Assembly: GCA_017643365.1 (NCBI GenBank)
Contig: JAEPNO010000012.1
Coordinates: 62,001-126,000, forward strand
Origin: Balneolaceae bacterium
GTDB taxonomy: Bacteria > Bacteroidota > Rhodothermia > Balneolales > Balneolaceae
Length of the DNA: 64,000 nucleotides
Direction of reading: 5' to 3'
Below the pieces are notes generated by a model. It saw only the letters and a list, made by a program, of their open reading frames with translations, had not been told where the DNA came from and did not search any database. Below are positions 43,722-53,709 of the stretch, in pieces; the first letter of the stretch is position 1, and the number at the start of each line of letters is the position of its first letter. The translations under genes and the position numbers were made by a program.

Positions 43722-44636
43722 ATGGTACACGGTACGCATAACGCTTTGGATGATCCGCGGAATGAGAACGTTTTGATCTCCATAAATGGCGAAATATTCC
43801 CTAGACAAGAAGCAAAAATTTCAGTGTTCGACTCGGGATATTTGGTAGGCGATGGCGTTTGGGAAGGTTTACGATTACATCATGGCTCACTCGTTTTTTG
43901 GGATGATCACATGGATCGCTTGTTTCAAGGGGCAAAGGCCATCGGGATGGATATTGGGATGAGCCGGGAGGAAATCAAATCGAGCGTAGAAAATGTTCTG
44001 GAAGCCAATAAAATGGACGATGGTGTTCATGTAAGGATTATGATCACTCGTGGAATCAAAAAAACACCTAGTCAAGATCCACGGCTTACGATTTCCGGAC
44101 CTAATATGGTAATCATCGCTGAGCACAAAAAAGCCGATCCCGAAACCCGAAATAAAGGCATCACGCTGTTCACGAGCACAGTTCGTCGGGGCTCTCCTGA
44201 TTATCTCGATCCGAGATTGAACTGCCATTCAAAGCTACACGAAGTACAGGCGCTCATTCAGGCCATCGAAGCGGGTGCTGATGAAGCCTTAATGCTGGAT
44301 GTAAATGGATTTGTAAGTACCTGCAATGCCACAAATTTCTTTATGGTGAAGGATGGAGAAGTGTGGACATCCACCGGGCAATATTGCATGAATGGCATCA
44401 CTCGGGCTAAAGTGATTGAGGCGTGCGAGCAGAATAACATTCCATGTTTTCAAAAGAATTTCTCGCTTTACGATGTGTATGGTGCGGATGAGGCTTTTGT
44501 TACCGGAAGCTTCGGGGGATTAACACCTGTCACCAAAATTGATGGTCGCCAAATTTCGACGGAAGTTCCCGGAACCATCACCGGCTTACTGCAAACGCTG
44601 TACGAAGGCATGATTGAAGCAGCCTCAAAAATTTAA
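43722..44636 (+). CDS. PLP-dependent class IV aminotransferase
   Basis: A 304-residue fold-type IV enzyme (BCAT, D-amino acid transaminase or ADC-lyase group). It starts VLISINGEIFPRQEAKISVFDSGYLVGDGVWEGLR, has the PLP Lys K171 in LNCHSKLHEVQA, EALMLDVNGFVSTCNATNFFMV and TGSFGGLTPVTKIDGR. The exact reaction is uncertain because the specificity loops do not match typical IlvE. The next gene is a sulfotransferase-like protein; plants carry this pair of domains in one polypeptide (BCAT-like proteins). The C-terminus ends in the repeat that separates it from that gene. Confidence 0.9.
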   Translation: MVHGTHNALDDPRNENVLISINGEIFPRQEAKISVFDSGYLVGDGVWEGLRLHHGSLVFWDDHMDRLFQGAKAIGMDIGMSREEIKSSVENVLEANKMDDGVHVRIMITRGIKKTPSQDPRLTISGPNMVIIAEHKKADPETRNKGITLFTSTVRRGSPDYLDPRLNCHSKLHEVQALIQAIEAGADEALMLDVNGFVSTCNATNFFMVKDGEVWTSTGQYCMNGITRAKVIEACEQNNIPCFQKNFSLYDVYGADEAFVTGSFGGLTPVTKIDGRQISTEVPGTITGLLQTLYEGMIEAASKI

Positions 44637-44701
44637 AATTCAAAATGAAAAATTGAAAATTACAGAGACCAATTTTTCATCTTTCATTTTTAATTCCAAG
44701 A
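44631..44701. repeat. AT-rich inverted intergenic repeat
   Basis: ATGAAAAATTG (left) and CAATTTTTCAT (right) form an 11-base stem, with further imperfect pairing outside. It shares words with the block at 43.6 kb, so two members of one repeat family flank the class IV aminotransferase gene. Confidence 0.75.
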
Positions 44702-44702
44702 A

Positions 44703-45425
44703 ATGGTAAAAAAGCGAATTTGTGTGTGGTCGGGGCCACGAAATATTTCCACGGCGTTGATGTATTCCTTTGCCCAACGCAAGGACACTACTGTAGTTGA
44801 CGAACCCCTTTATGCGCATTATCTCACCTCAACTCCCGCCGATGAATATCATCCCGGAGCGGAAGAAGTGATCGCTGATCAGGAAAACGATGGACAGACA
44901 GTAATCGAAGAGATAGTATTCGGGGATTACGATACGCCGGTTGTGTTTTTCAAGCACATGACGCACCACCTGGTGGATTTAGACTGGAATTTTCTGAAAG
45001 ACACCATCAACGTGATTCTAACCCGTGACCCGCGAGATATGCTGCCCTCCATCGTGAATCAGATTCCGAATCCTACCATGCAAGATGTAGGGTATGCCGC
45101 TCATCTTGAGCTATTAAACTATCTGCAAGATATCGGTCAATCTCCGCTGGTGATCGACTCAAAAGAAGTGTTGATGAACCCCCGAAAGAAGCTTACCGAA
45201 TTTTGCGAATTTGCCGGAATCCCCTTCGACGAAGCCATGCTAAGCTGGGAAGCCGGCGCCCGTCCCGAAGGTGGCATCTGGGCGAAGCATTGGTATCACA
45301 ATGTGCACAAATCAACGGGTTTTCAAGCATATCAACCTAAAGAAGTGCCCATCCCGGAGCATGTAGAAGCATTATACAAACAATGTTTAAAGCATTATAA
45401 ACGTCTAATTTTTGTTAAATATTAG
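44703..45425 (+). CDS. Sulfotransferase-like protein
   Basis: A 240-residue P-loop protein of the sulfotransferase fold. The N-terminal CVWSGPRNISTALMYSF is the 5'-phosphosulfate loop, VILTRDPRDMLPSIV the 3'-phosphate site with Arg and Asp, and the rest keeps the usual helices. It would move sulfate from PAPS to an unknown acceptor. Its place after the class IV aminotransferase matches the domain pair fused in plant BCAT-like proteins, so the two probably act in one path. PAPS use is inferred from the motifs. Confidence 0.78.
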   Translation: MVKKRICVWSGPRNISTALMYSFAQRKDTTVVDEPLYAHYLTSTPADEYHPGAEEVIADQENDGQTVIEEIVFGDYDTPVVFFKHMTHHLVDLDWNFLKDTINVILTRDPRDMLPSIVNQIPNPTMQDVGYAAHLELLNYLQDIGQSPLVIDSKEVLMNPRKKLTEFCEFAGIPFDEAMLSWEAGARPEGGIWAKHWYHNVHKSTGFQAYQPKEVPIPEHVEALYKQCLKHYKRLIFVKY

Positions 45426-45541
45426 AAAATGTTCTCTGAGTTGATTCATTAAATACAAAGCTGTTTTTTGGGTGGCGCCCGATTTTACTTTTTTATAAGG
45501 TGTTTATTTCGGGAAAACAATAAAAATAAACAGGGTATTTG

Positions 45542-46756
45542 ATGAAGTACACAGCAATGAAAAGATCAACTCTATTACTGCTATTGGTATCATTTGTAGC
45601 CTTTGGATGTAAGAACGGAACAGAACTTACAACGCCGGATGCAGAAGATGCAGTAGTGGCAACAGCTATTAAAGGTCAATACATCGTTGTATTAGATCAG
45701 GGAAAAGGAAAATTCAAACTTGGTGAGTCTGAACGAATTGAAGGAGTTCGACAAACCGTAATTGAGGCGAATAATCTTGTACCTGAACGCATTCTTAGAA
45801 AATATGACAATGCATTGGCAGGCTTTACCGCTACGCTTGATCCGGATGAGTTAGTAAAAATTCAAAATGATCCGTACGTAAAATATGTAGAGCAAGACAG
45901 AATTGTTCGCTTTGCACCACCATGCGGGACCCCTAAGGGTGGGCCTTGCGATGGTGATGGCGGAGGCGGAGGCGGAGAAGATCCGACTCAGGATACACCA
46001 TATGGAATTACTCGTGTTAATGGTGGTACCACTTACACCGGTAACAATGTTGCTTGGGTATTAGACTCAGGAATTGATTTAGATCATCCAGATTTGAATG
46101 TTGATGCTTCTCGTGGATTCAACGCTTTTACATCCGGTAAAGACGGTAAAAGCTTAGACGACGGCGATGGTCACGGAACTCATGTTGCAGGAACTATAGC
46201 CGCAATTGATAATAGCTTTGGTGTAATTGGTGTAGCTGCGGGTGCAACCGTAATTCCTGTAAAAGTTCTGGATAGCCGCGGTAGTGGATCATATTCCGGT
46301 GTTATTGCCGGTGTAGATCACGTTGCAGCCAATGGTAGCAGTGGTGATGTAGCCAACATGAGTTTAGGTGGACCTCCTTCACCGGCGTTAGATCAGGCAA
46401 TAATAAATGCGTCTAATAATGGAATTAGATTTACATTAGCTGCGGGTAACGAAAGCACTGATGCAAATAATTCATCACCTGCACGTGTGAATGGTTCAAA
46501 CATTTTTACCATTTCTTCTATCGATAGTAACGACAACTGGTCGTACTTTTCTAACTACGGAAACCCTCCGGTAGATTACGCAGCTCCCGGTTCGGGTGTT
46601 AAGTCTACCTGGAAAAACGGTGGTTATAACACCATTAGTGGTACTTCGATGGCAGCTCCGCATGCAGCCGGTGTACTTCTACTAGGTAATCCTACTTCTT
46701 CAGGTACAGCTAATGGCGATCCTGATGGAAATCCGGATCCAATTATCAGTCATTAA
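45542..46756 (+). CDS. Subtilisin-like (S8) serine protease lipoprotein
   Basis: A 404-residue exported protease. A lipoprotein signal ends LLLVSFVAFGC; an I9-type propeptide (about 45-120, QYIVVLDQ...NALAGFTATL...VKYVEQDR) follows, then a glycine-rich linker (GDGGGGGGEDP). The catalytic domain has Asp in VLDSGIDLDHPD, His in DGHGTHVAGT and Ser in SGTSMAAPHAAG, and the oxyanion Asn in AAGNES. It resembles proteinase K/subtilisin. The ATG at 45542 is used; a further in-frame ATG at 45557 gives a normal lipoprotein signal too. A strong terminator follows. Confidence 0.93.
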   Translation: MKYTAMKRSTLLLLLVSFVAFGCKNGTELTTPDAEDAVVATAIKGQYIVVLDQGKGKFKLGESERIEGVRQTVIEANNLVPERILRKYDNALAGFTATLDPDELVKIQNDPYVKYVEQDRIVRFAPPCGTPKGGPCDGDGGGGGGEDPTQDTPYGITRVNGGTTYTGNNVAWVLDSGIDLDHPDLNVDASRGFNAFTSGKDGKSLDDGDGHGTHVAGTIAAIDNSFGVIGVAAGATVIPVKVLDSRGSGSYSGVIAGVDHVAANGSSGDVANMSLGGPPSPALDQAIINASNNGIRFTLAAGNESTDANNSSPARVNGSNIFTISSIDSNDNWSYFSNYGNPPVDYAAPGSGVKSTWKNGGYNTISGTSMAAPHAAGVLLLGNPTSSGTANGDPDGNPDPIISH

Positions 46757-46782
46757 TAACTGATATTGATTACTTTATTATC

Positions 46783-46816
46783 AAAAGCGCCTCGGGAAAC
46801 CAAGGCGCTTTTTTTG
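46783..46816 (+). terminator. Terminator after the protease gene
   Basis: AAAAGCGCCT pairs with AGGCGCTTTT around CGGGAAACCA-type loop bases, followed by a T run ending at 46815. Confidence 0.88.
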
Positions 46817-46916
46817 TGCTTTGAAAGAAATACGCTGTAAATAATGTTTCTTAGTTCAAAATAGGGCTTTGAGGGACTCAGCCATTTTTATGAGATTATT
46901 CTAAATATCTATGCCC

Positions 46917-46960
46917 TTGATAATTTCATTTCATTGTCTATATTTGTCAGATATAAACAA
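46917..46960 (+). promoter_or_regulatory. Promoter and likely operator of the ParDE pair
   Basis: TTG (46917-46919) and TATATTTG (46939-46946), 19 bases apart, match the Bacteroidetes TTTG/TAnnTTTG promoter closely. TATAT-TTGTCAG-ATATA (46939-46955) is an inverted repeat over the -7 element, a usual place for an autoregulating antitoxin to bind. Confidence 0.6.
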
Positions 46961-46971
46961 GTTTATAAGTT

Positions 46972-47208
46972 ATGAATGTGAGTTTGACCAAAAAACAAGA
47001 ACAGTATATCTCAAACCAAATAGAGACTGGGGATTTTCAGAATGCAAGTGAATTGGTTCGCGATGCCCTTAGGATGCATGAATTCTATCGGCATAAAGTG
47101 TTGTCTGACCTTAAAGCTGAAATAGAAAAAGGTTGGGACGGTCCTGTTTCTAAAAGCTCTGTAAAAGAGATTGTAGAAAGAAAGAAGAAAGCACTTTTAG
47201 ATGTTTGA
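46972..47208 (+). CDS. ParD-type antitoxin
   Basis: A 78-residue CopG/ribbon-helix-helix antitoxin. The N-terminal MNVSLTKKQEQYISNQIETGDFQNASELVRDALRM shows the DNA-binding ribbon and helices; the C-terminal part (about 45-78) is the basic toxin-binding tail. It would neutralise ParE and repress its own promoter, which lies just upstream with an inverted repeat. The stop overlaps the toxin gene by eight bases. Confidence 0.92.
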   Translation: MNVSLTKKQEQYISNQIETGDFQNASELVRDALRMHEFYRHKVLSDLKAEIEKGWDGPVSKSSVKEIVERKKKALLDV

Positions 47209-47491
47209 TGTTCTTCTTTCAGCGGCAGCAGAAAGGGATCTCGAAGAAATTTTTGATTATACTTTAAATGAATTTGGGTTAGATCAGGCAGAAAAGTATA
47301 CCTTGAAGTTTCAAGATAGTTTTGATCAATTAGCTGTGCACCCGCAGTCTGGTAGGCTTAGAAATGAAGTCAAAGAAGGTATTCGAAGTTTACAAAAAGG
47401 TTCGCATATCATATTCTTTCGAATTCTAAATGACCATATTTTGATTGTGAGAATTCTGCATATGAGTAGAGATGTTCAGCGATTTATTTAG
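47201..47491 (+). CDS. ParE-type toxin
   Basis: A 96-residue RelE/ParE-fold toxin. It starts FDVLLSAAAERDLEEIFDYTLNEFG, has AVHPQSGRLRNEVKEGIRSLQKGSHIIFFRI and the C-terminal ILIVRILHMSRDVQRF, all ParE patterns. ParE poisons DNA gyrase. The gene overlaps the antitoxin by eight bases and is co-expressed. Nothing suggests inactivation. Confidence 0.92.
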   Translation: MFDVLLSAAAERDLEEIFDYTLNEFGLDQAEKYTLKFQDSFDQLAVHPQSGRLRNEVKEGIRSLQKGSHIIFFRILNDHILIVRILHMSRDVQRFI

Positions 47492-47592
47492 GCCATTTAG
47501 TAATTATTATCCCTATTCCTAATTGATCATCTTCGCTAAATTTTACTAATCGAAGCTTTAGCATAGATTAGCTTCGATGATTAAAATAATTG

Positions 47593-48933
47593 CTACGCGT
47601 TCCTCTCCAAAAAGTGAGTGTTTCCTTCCACGCGATGCAGCGTGTTCGCGCTAATCACTGTGCCTTTGCCGTAGCGGTTGTTGATTTCATCCAGCGCTTC
47701 GTAGCGAGCCACATGCTCGGCCTCATCCTGAAAAAACAAATTCATCTGGCTGGTTTTGTCGATGCTATGCGTGCCGATCATCATATTTCGGATTTCCATC
47801 CCTTCGGCGCAGGCTTTTTTTATGGCGGGTAAAATCCGCGCCATGCACGCTTTATAAATGTACTTGTTGATGTTCGTGTAGCCGTCGGTTACAAACCGAA
47901 AGCCCACCCACGGCAAATCGGTATTGTTGAAGCCAAACATCCCGCTAAAGCTATTCCCTCGGATGCCATACGCCCGCATCCGATAGCAAATCATCTCGAT
48001 GCCGATGGCGAACTCGCCCTTGATGCGCTCCACATCTGCGCTTCCCTCCGAGAAAGTGTGGCCATAACTCACGCCCCATTTGGGCGAATACTCGTCGTTT
48101 TCTTCGAGGATGCGTCCCTGATCTTTGCCTGTGATGGTTTGGAAGAGCATCCTCCCGAAGTTGGCGCCAAACAAGCGGATAAAGGTTCGGATGTTGCCTT
48201 TCGTAGCCACATCGCCAATGGTTTGGTAGCCCTCGGCGCGCAGGTGCTCGTATCGCTTGCCGCCCACGCCCCATACTTCGTTCAAATCCAGCGGGCGGAT
48301 GTAAGCCCGCTCGTCATCATCCGTAATAATGACGCTGATTCCCCGCGGCTTATCCAGGCTGCTCGAGAGCTTCGCGTAGGTTTTTGATCGGGCAACGCCA
48401 ATGGCGCCGAAGAGTCCCGTGGTATCGTAAATCTCGGTTTGAAGGCGACGCACAAAGGCCCGAATCTCTGACTCCGATTTCTCTTTCATAAAAGTTAGAT
48501 CCATAAAATATTCGTCCATCGAATAGCGCTCTACCTGATGCGAGTACTTTTTCATGATGTGATGAACCTGCTTCGAAATGGCGGTGTAGGTGGCGTAATC
48601 TACCTGCAGCATGCATATAAACGGACAGAGTTTATACGCCTCGAGCGCGCTCATTCCCGTTTTTACACCAAAAGCCCGCGCTTCGTACGAAGCCGTAGCC
48701 ACGATGCCTTTTACCACACCATTTTCCTTGCGCCATCCGCCCACAATTAACGGAATGCCGTACATGCGCTTGCGCAGTTGCTCTACCTGCGCGTAATAAC
48801 AGGCGAAGTCGAAATGCAGATATAACCGTTCTTTTCGCGAGCGATGCTGATGCTCGGGATACACCGTGTTGTAAAGTGTGATGCGGTGGACGTCGTTTTC
48901 GGGATGTGCCGGATTCCCCTTTTTTTTGGGCAT
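47593..48933 (-). CDS. Y-family DNA polymerase (DinB/UmuC-like, divergent)
   Basis: A 446-residue lesion-bypass polymerase. The palm has D42 in LHFDFACYYAQVEQ (with a Tyr where Dpo4 has its steric gate), GIVATASYEARAFGVKTGM and the second carboxylate pair in YSMDEYFMDL. Thumb motifs GVARSKTYAKLSSSLDKPRG and WGVGGKRYEHL follow, and the little-finger end is atypical. It is longer than DinB at the N-terminus. The ATG at 48933 is chosen because AGGAGA lies eight bases upstream; the frame is open further, into the divergent control region. No ImuB/UmuD partner is adjacent; a hypothetical protein is divergent. Confidence 0.86.
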   Translation of the reverse strand: MPKKKGNPAHPENDVHRITLYNTVYPEHQHRSRKERLYLHFDFACYYAQVEQLRKRMYGIPLIVGGWRKENGVVKGIVATASYEARAFGVKTGMSALEAYKLCPFICMLQVDYATYTAISKQVHHIMKKYSHQVERYSMDEYFMDLTFMKEKSESEIRAFVRRLQTEIYDTTGLFGAIGVARSKTYAKLSSSLDKPRGISVIITDDDERAYIRPLDLNEVWGVGGKRYEHLRAEGYQTIGDVATKGNIRTFIRLFGANFGRMLFQTITGKDQGRILEENDEYSPKWGVSYGHTFSEGSADVERIKGEFAIGIEMICYRMRAYGIRGNSFSGMFGFNNTDLPWVGFRFVTDGYTNINKYIYKACMARILPAIKKACAEGMEIRNMMIGTHSIDKTSQMNLFFQDEAEHVARYEALDEINNRYGKGTVISANTLHRVEGNTHFLERNA

Positions 48934-49125
48934 GTTTTTCTCCTCTTCATTGATATGTATAATATATGTGTGTAACTTAAAACGACCAAACCCAATTGAT
49001 GAATGAATAAATTTCCTCTGGTAGAAATGGTCGCTTTTTTTTGCCGATTTAGTCGGCTCGAAACTCCGGTATGGAGGCGGGGACTGGTGCGACATACCAA
49101 GCGGGTGCGATCGAGCCACACGAAG

Positions 49126-49611
49126 ATGGAAGGGGGAATCAAAAAATCGAAATACACGCTGGAGACCAAGGAGGGGGAGATCGTGAACCTGAGTCTGGAT
49201 CACGAAGAGATGATTTGGGAACTGGAGCCTGTGGATCCGTTTAAGGGATTTGTGATCGATCGATTGCTGGCCTACGTAAAGCGGCATAAACATCAGCCGT
49301 CGGAATCGCACCGGATTGTGCCGTTACGCTTCGAGCTCATCCCCAAAGAAAAACTAGACCGAAAAACACCGATTGAGCTCGCGTTTATGGATCGAATGCA
49401 GCCTTATCGTTTCAAAAAGGGAAAGATGTCGATACAGGTAAAGCAAATCGAAACGCGACATCTGGAAAACGTGATGGTAACCAAACATGCGCATTACGTG
49501 GTGGAAGACACCGATGGGCGATTTTATCATTTGGTGTACATTTTGGATGAAGGCGACTGGCGATTTATGCAGGAAGTGGATGAACAGTTTTTGTTTGTGA
49601 GGGCGAAGTAG
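49126..49611 (+). CDS. Hypothetical protein divergent from the Y-family polymerase
   Basis: A 161-residue soluble, basic protein with no recognised domain (MEGGIKKSKYTLETKEGEIVNLSLDHEEMIWELEPVDPF...). The ATG at 49126 is preferred over one at 49003, whose extra 41 residues are basic and read through the likely divergent promoter. The polymerase and this gene share a 192-base intergenic region with an inverted pair AACGACCA/TGGTCGCTT. A role in the same DNA-damage response is possible but only positional. Confidence 0.62.
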   Translation: MEGGIKKSKYTLETKEGEIVNLSLDHEEMIWELEPVDPFKGFVIDRLLAYVKRHKHQPSESHRIVPLRFELIPKEKLDRKTPIELAFMDRMQPYRFKKGKMSIQVKQIETRHLENVMVTKHAHYVVEDTDGRFYHLVYILDEGDWRFMQEVDEQFLFVRAK

Positions 49612-49660
49612 GGGAATGAGGATCAAAGGGGCAAAGGCACAAAGTTACAGAGTTACAGAG

Positions 49661-49790
49661 TTAGATTTTGGGACGAAATGGTACTAAATCCCCTCTTGAG
49701 AGGGGATTTAGGGGTGTGTAAAGCGAAACATCGGAATTCATTTATGATGAAAAATAAATTTGGGACTAGATCTTTTTGATTGGCTTTGAG
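49661..49790. repeat. Dispersed intergenic repeat, copy A
   Basis: Begins TTAGATTTTGGGACGAAATG and contains a perfect palindrome AATCCCCTCT-TG-AGAGGGGATT (49688-49709), then GGGGTGTGTAAAGCGAAAC and an A-rich half ending near GGCTTTGAG. Copy B follows 120 bases later. It encodes nothing recognisable. Confidence 0.8.
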
Positions 49791-49798
49791 CTGGTTCA

Positions 49799-49840
49799 AG
49801 AGCTCCCTCTCCTGATGCAGGAGAGGGTCGGGGTGAGGTC
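49799..49840. repeat. REP-like palindrome
   Basis: CCCTCTCCTG (49805-49814) and CAGGAGAGGG (49818-49827) form a ten-base stem with a three-base loop, followed by TCGGGGTGAGG. This is the widespread type of intergenic element that spreads as short palindromes with a conserved flank, as REP sequences do. Confidence 0.75.
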
Positions 49841-49907
49841 GAATTAAAGTAAAATCATTGACTAAATTCCAAATCTCCATTTCAAACGTTTAATCAGTTT
49901 CCCAATA

Positions 49908-50068
49908 TTAGATTTTGGAACGAAATGGTACTAAAGTCCCCTCTTGAGAGGGATTTAGGCCTGCACTCCAGAGTAATTTTGCGTCGGATGTGGGTGTGTA
50001 AAGCGAAACTTTGAATTTCACTTACAATGAAAAAAGAGTTTTAGAATCTGATCTTTTTAATTTGAGGT
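49908..50068. repeat. Dispersed intergenic repeat, copy B, with an insertion
   Basis: Matches copy A through TTAGATTTTGG-ACGAAATGGTACTAAA and CCCCTCTTGAGAGGGATTTAGG, is then interrupted by about 30 extra bases, and resumes at GGGTGTGTAAAGCGAAAC to CTGATCTTTTTAATTTGAGG. The left palindrome arm has one extra base. Together with copy A and the REP-like element it fills most of the 539-base gap 49612-50150, which has no gene. Confidence 0.78.
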
Positions 50069-50150
50069 TATACAGATTATCTAACATTTTATGGGTTTAC
50101 ATATAATTTATAATTAAGCTTTATATATATACTGGAAAGGAATTAATAAA

Positions 50151-51371
50151 ATGAAACCAAAGTATATCACAGTTTTAATTATAACCAGCTTCTTTTTGAG
50201 GGGCTGTGATCCTTTGTTAGGCTCAGCATTTTGTGCTGCTCCAGAGCCATACACAATTTTTACTCTCACAAATTATACCTCTGATGGCAATAGTATAAGC
50301 CGAATGTATAGTTCTGACTTCAGCGCAGAACCTATTAACTTTACTTTAGGCAATTATATCGACGAATACGAATTTGCCACAGATCGATCGGTGTTGATTC
50401 ACCCGGGAAGTATTTCAGACTACAAAACGTTATGGCACGGAGCTTATCCTCAATTACTTTCCAATTACCAGACGTTAATGCATAGTTTGCCAAGTAGTTA
50501 TCGTTTGGAATCGTTGGATATACGCCTTGCCAATAAGGAGGCATCTTACACTGCTATTGATAGAAAATATATACAGCATCCGTCGATCGGTGAACTAAAT
50601 ATTCGAATTGATCATCATATTCTGAGCTATCAAAATATCGAACGGAACTCTTTGGATACACTGTACTTTGAGAAGTCGAGGTTTTTAGGAGATTATTCGT
50701 TTGTAAAGTCAAATGTTTACAATGCGTTACTTGGTGAGGATGAAATCTACGCGTTATTGAAGAACGAATATTTTAGTGCCGATTCAGGCCTCACTAATCT
50801 TACAGAGGATTCATTTAACAAAACGGAAGAATTAAATCACCTTATTCGATATTCCCTTTCTAATCAAAAGTTAGATACTGTTTTGGTTATCGAGTCTGGT
50901 CTAGCTTCCGATTTCCAATTCAATATCACTAAAGATTATGTTTTAGTACTTACTAATAATTCGGTTTCTATCTACAGCTTGGATGGTTCACTAATTCATG
51001 AAATTAGCAACGTAGGTCAGGTAAAAGTGCACTTTGGAGCTAACGATTTCACCTATAAAAATAATGGCAAGTTTTATCACTTCGATATTGATAAAAGACG
51101 GAGATACCCTCTATCAAAATATTCAGACAATATTAAATCTGTATTTCTAGGTAATAATAGAGCTGCCCTAATATCCTATGATTCTAAAAAAATTGTTATC
51201 GCTGATTTAGAAAAAGAACAGATTTTGGAAACGCTAAATATGTCTTCTTTTGTAGATTCTGAGAATGAAGAACTCGATTATCTATTTTTATATCCAGTTT
51301 TTGATGATATGAACACCCTTAGTTTTTTGGTAAATAAAACTGGAGTTACAGGTGGAGACTGTTCTGAATGA
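50151..51371 (+). CDS. Hypothetical lipoprotein
   Basis: A 406-residue exported protein. A short signal ends IITSFFLRGC, with Cys the likely lipidated residue. The rest is rich in aromatic and beta-type residues; the C-terminal half has repeated units such as YVLVLTNNSVSIYSLDGSLIHEI and HFDIDKRRRYPLSKYSDNIKSVFLG that look like beta-propeller blades. No family could be named. It is a single gene after the repeat-rich gap; the region is more AT-rich than its neighbours, which may mean acquired DNA. Confidence 0.65.
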   Translation: MKPKYITVLIITSFFLRGCDPLLGSAFCAAPEPYTIFTLTNYTSDGNSISRMYSSDFSAEPINFTLGNYIDEYEFATDRSVLIHPGSISDYKTLWHGAYPQLLSNYQTLMHSLPSSYRLESLDIRLANKEASYTAIDRKYIQHPSIGELNIRIDHHILSYQNIERNSLDTLYFEKSRFLGDYSFVKSNVYNALLGEDEIYALLKNEYFSADSGLTNLTEDSFNKTEELNHLIRYSLSNQKLDTVLVIESGLASDFQFNITKDYVLVLTNNSVSIYSLDGSLIHEISNVGQVKVHFGANDFTYKNNGKFYHFDIDKRRRYPLSKYSDNIKSVFLGNNRAALISYDSKKIVIADLEKEQILETLNMSSFVDSENEELDYLFLYPVFDDMNTLSFLVNKTGVTGGDCSE

Positions 51372-51692
51372 ACGGTTAAATTACGCCCAATTATCTCCAA
51401 GTTTCGGTAATCGAAAGCAATTGGTTACGAGTGGATACTATTTTGATATCAGGTAAAGCCTGTAAGTGGAAGAAGGGCTCTAATCCGCCAAGCGTTTCAA
51501 AAGTGAAAGTAATACCGAAACAAAAGCTCCGTTATGTGCTTTCATCAAGAGAGAATAGAGTATCGAGACATGAAGAAATCAGAGAGAGAATATCAAGAGA
51601 AGATGGAGAAAGAAGAGTCTGCAAAACGAAAGAAAATCGAAAAGAAACTGGCTGAATTAATACAGCTCCTATTTGATGAGAACACCTTTCAA
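51372..51692 (+). other. 321-base gap with a possible small coiled-coil ORF (51570-51707)
   Basis: From the ATG at 51570 a 45-codon frame ends at 51707, overlapping the end of the SRAP gene by 15 bases. The product would be highly charged and helical (EREYQEKMEKEESAKRKK...LAELIQLL). An in-frame ATG at 51534 would add 12 residues. The composition could also come from purine-rich non-coding DNA, so the ORF is weakly supported. The remainder shows no recognised feature. Confidence 0.3.
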
Positions 51693-52364
51693 TCAAAACA
51701 GCGTTGAAGGTTCAACCAATCCCGGCTCGTTATTCCGCACATTGCCAACCGCTTTAGAAACGATATGTTCGGAAAGTGCATCATCGGGATAAGGCTGGAG
51801 CATATCCAACAACAGATCATCCGGGCGATCGGGATCAAGCCAGGCATCAAATTCGGATGGATGCAAAAACGCCGGCATCCGATCGTGGATGGATTCCATT
51901 ATAGAATTTGGTTTGGTAGTAATGATCGAATAAGAGCGAGTGCCGTCAATTGGACTGAAATCCGAGAATATTCCGGCAGCTACCAGTAATTCACCATCAT
52001 TTTTTGGATGGATGTAGTGCGGCGTTTTCTTCCCTTTAGGACCTTGCCACTCATAAAAACCGTTCATTGGAATCAAGCACCGCCGCGATTGAAAGGCACG
52101 TTGCCACATCGGTTTTTTGGTGAGGCTATCATCACGGGTATTAATGGGTAGAAATGGTTTTTTGCCATCTTTGGGCTTCCATCCCATAAAACCCCAATGC
52201 ATATTTTCGGCTATCCGCTTGCCGTCTTCATCCACATAAGCCACCGGCATGGTATGTGTGGGTGCCACATTATAATTGGGTGTGATTTCCCCTTTGCGTT
52301 CCAGAACACCCAAAAAGTGGTCGATTTCATCCATTAATTTGAATAGGGCGTATCGACCACACAT
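51693..52364 (-). CDS. SOS response-associated peptidase, HMCES/YedK type
   Basis: A 223-residue SRAP protein. C2 in MCGRYALF is the residue that links covalently to abasic sites in single-stranded DNA; the pocket residues Asn (NYNVAPT), Glu (GFYEW) and His (IHDRMPAFL) are all present, as is WGFMGWKP. It protects abasic sites at forks. It lies in a window with several DNA repair genes. Its start is two bases from the purA stop, so the two may be one transcript. Confidence 0.95.
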   Translation of the reverse strand: MCGRYALFKLMDEIDHFLGVLERKGEITPNYNVAPTHTMPVAYVDEDGKRIAENMHWGFMGWKPKDGKKPFLPINTRDDSLTKKPMWQRAFQSRRCLIPMNGFYEWQGPKGKKTPHYIHPKNDGELLVAAGIFSDFSPIDGTRSYSIITTKPNSIMESIHDRMPAFLHPSEFDAWLDPDRPDDLLLDMLQPYPDDALSEHIVSKAVGNVRNNEPGLVEPSTLF

Positions 52365-52366
52365 GA

Positions 52367-53650
<1,284 letters not shown>

Positions 53651-53654
53651 TCAA

Positions 53655-53690
53655 ATAAAAAAGGGGTGTAGTTAGGTACACCCCTTTGAA
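53655..53690 (-). terminator. Terminator between the STAS gene and purA
   Basis: AAAGGGGTGTA (53660-53670) pairs with TACACCCCTTT (53677-53687); on the minus strand the stem is followed by T residues (53662 down to 53657). It ends the secD-secF-STAS transcript before purA. Confidence 0.88.
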
Positions 53691-53709
53691 TTAGTTGGTT
53701 ATTGAGCTA

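Noticed and set aside
51431-51655. 74-codon basic frame after the lipoprotein gene
   Set aside because: Low-complexity Arg/Glu/Lys composition from purine-rich DNA, and it overlaps a better but still weak frame at 51570-51707.
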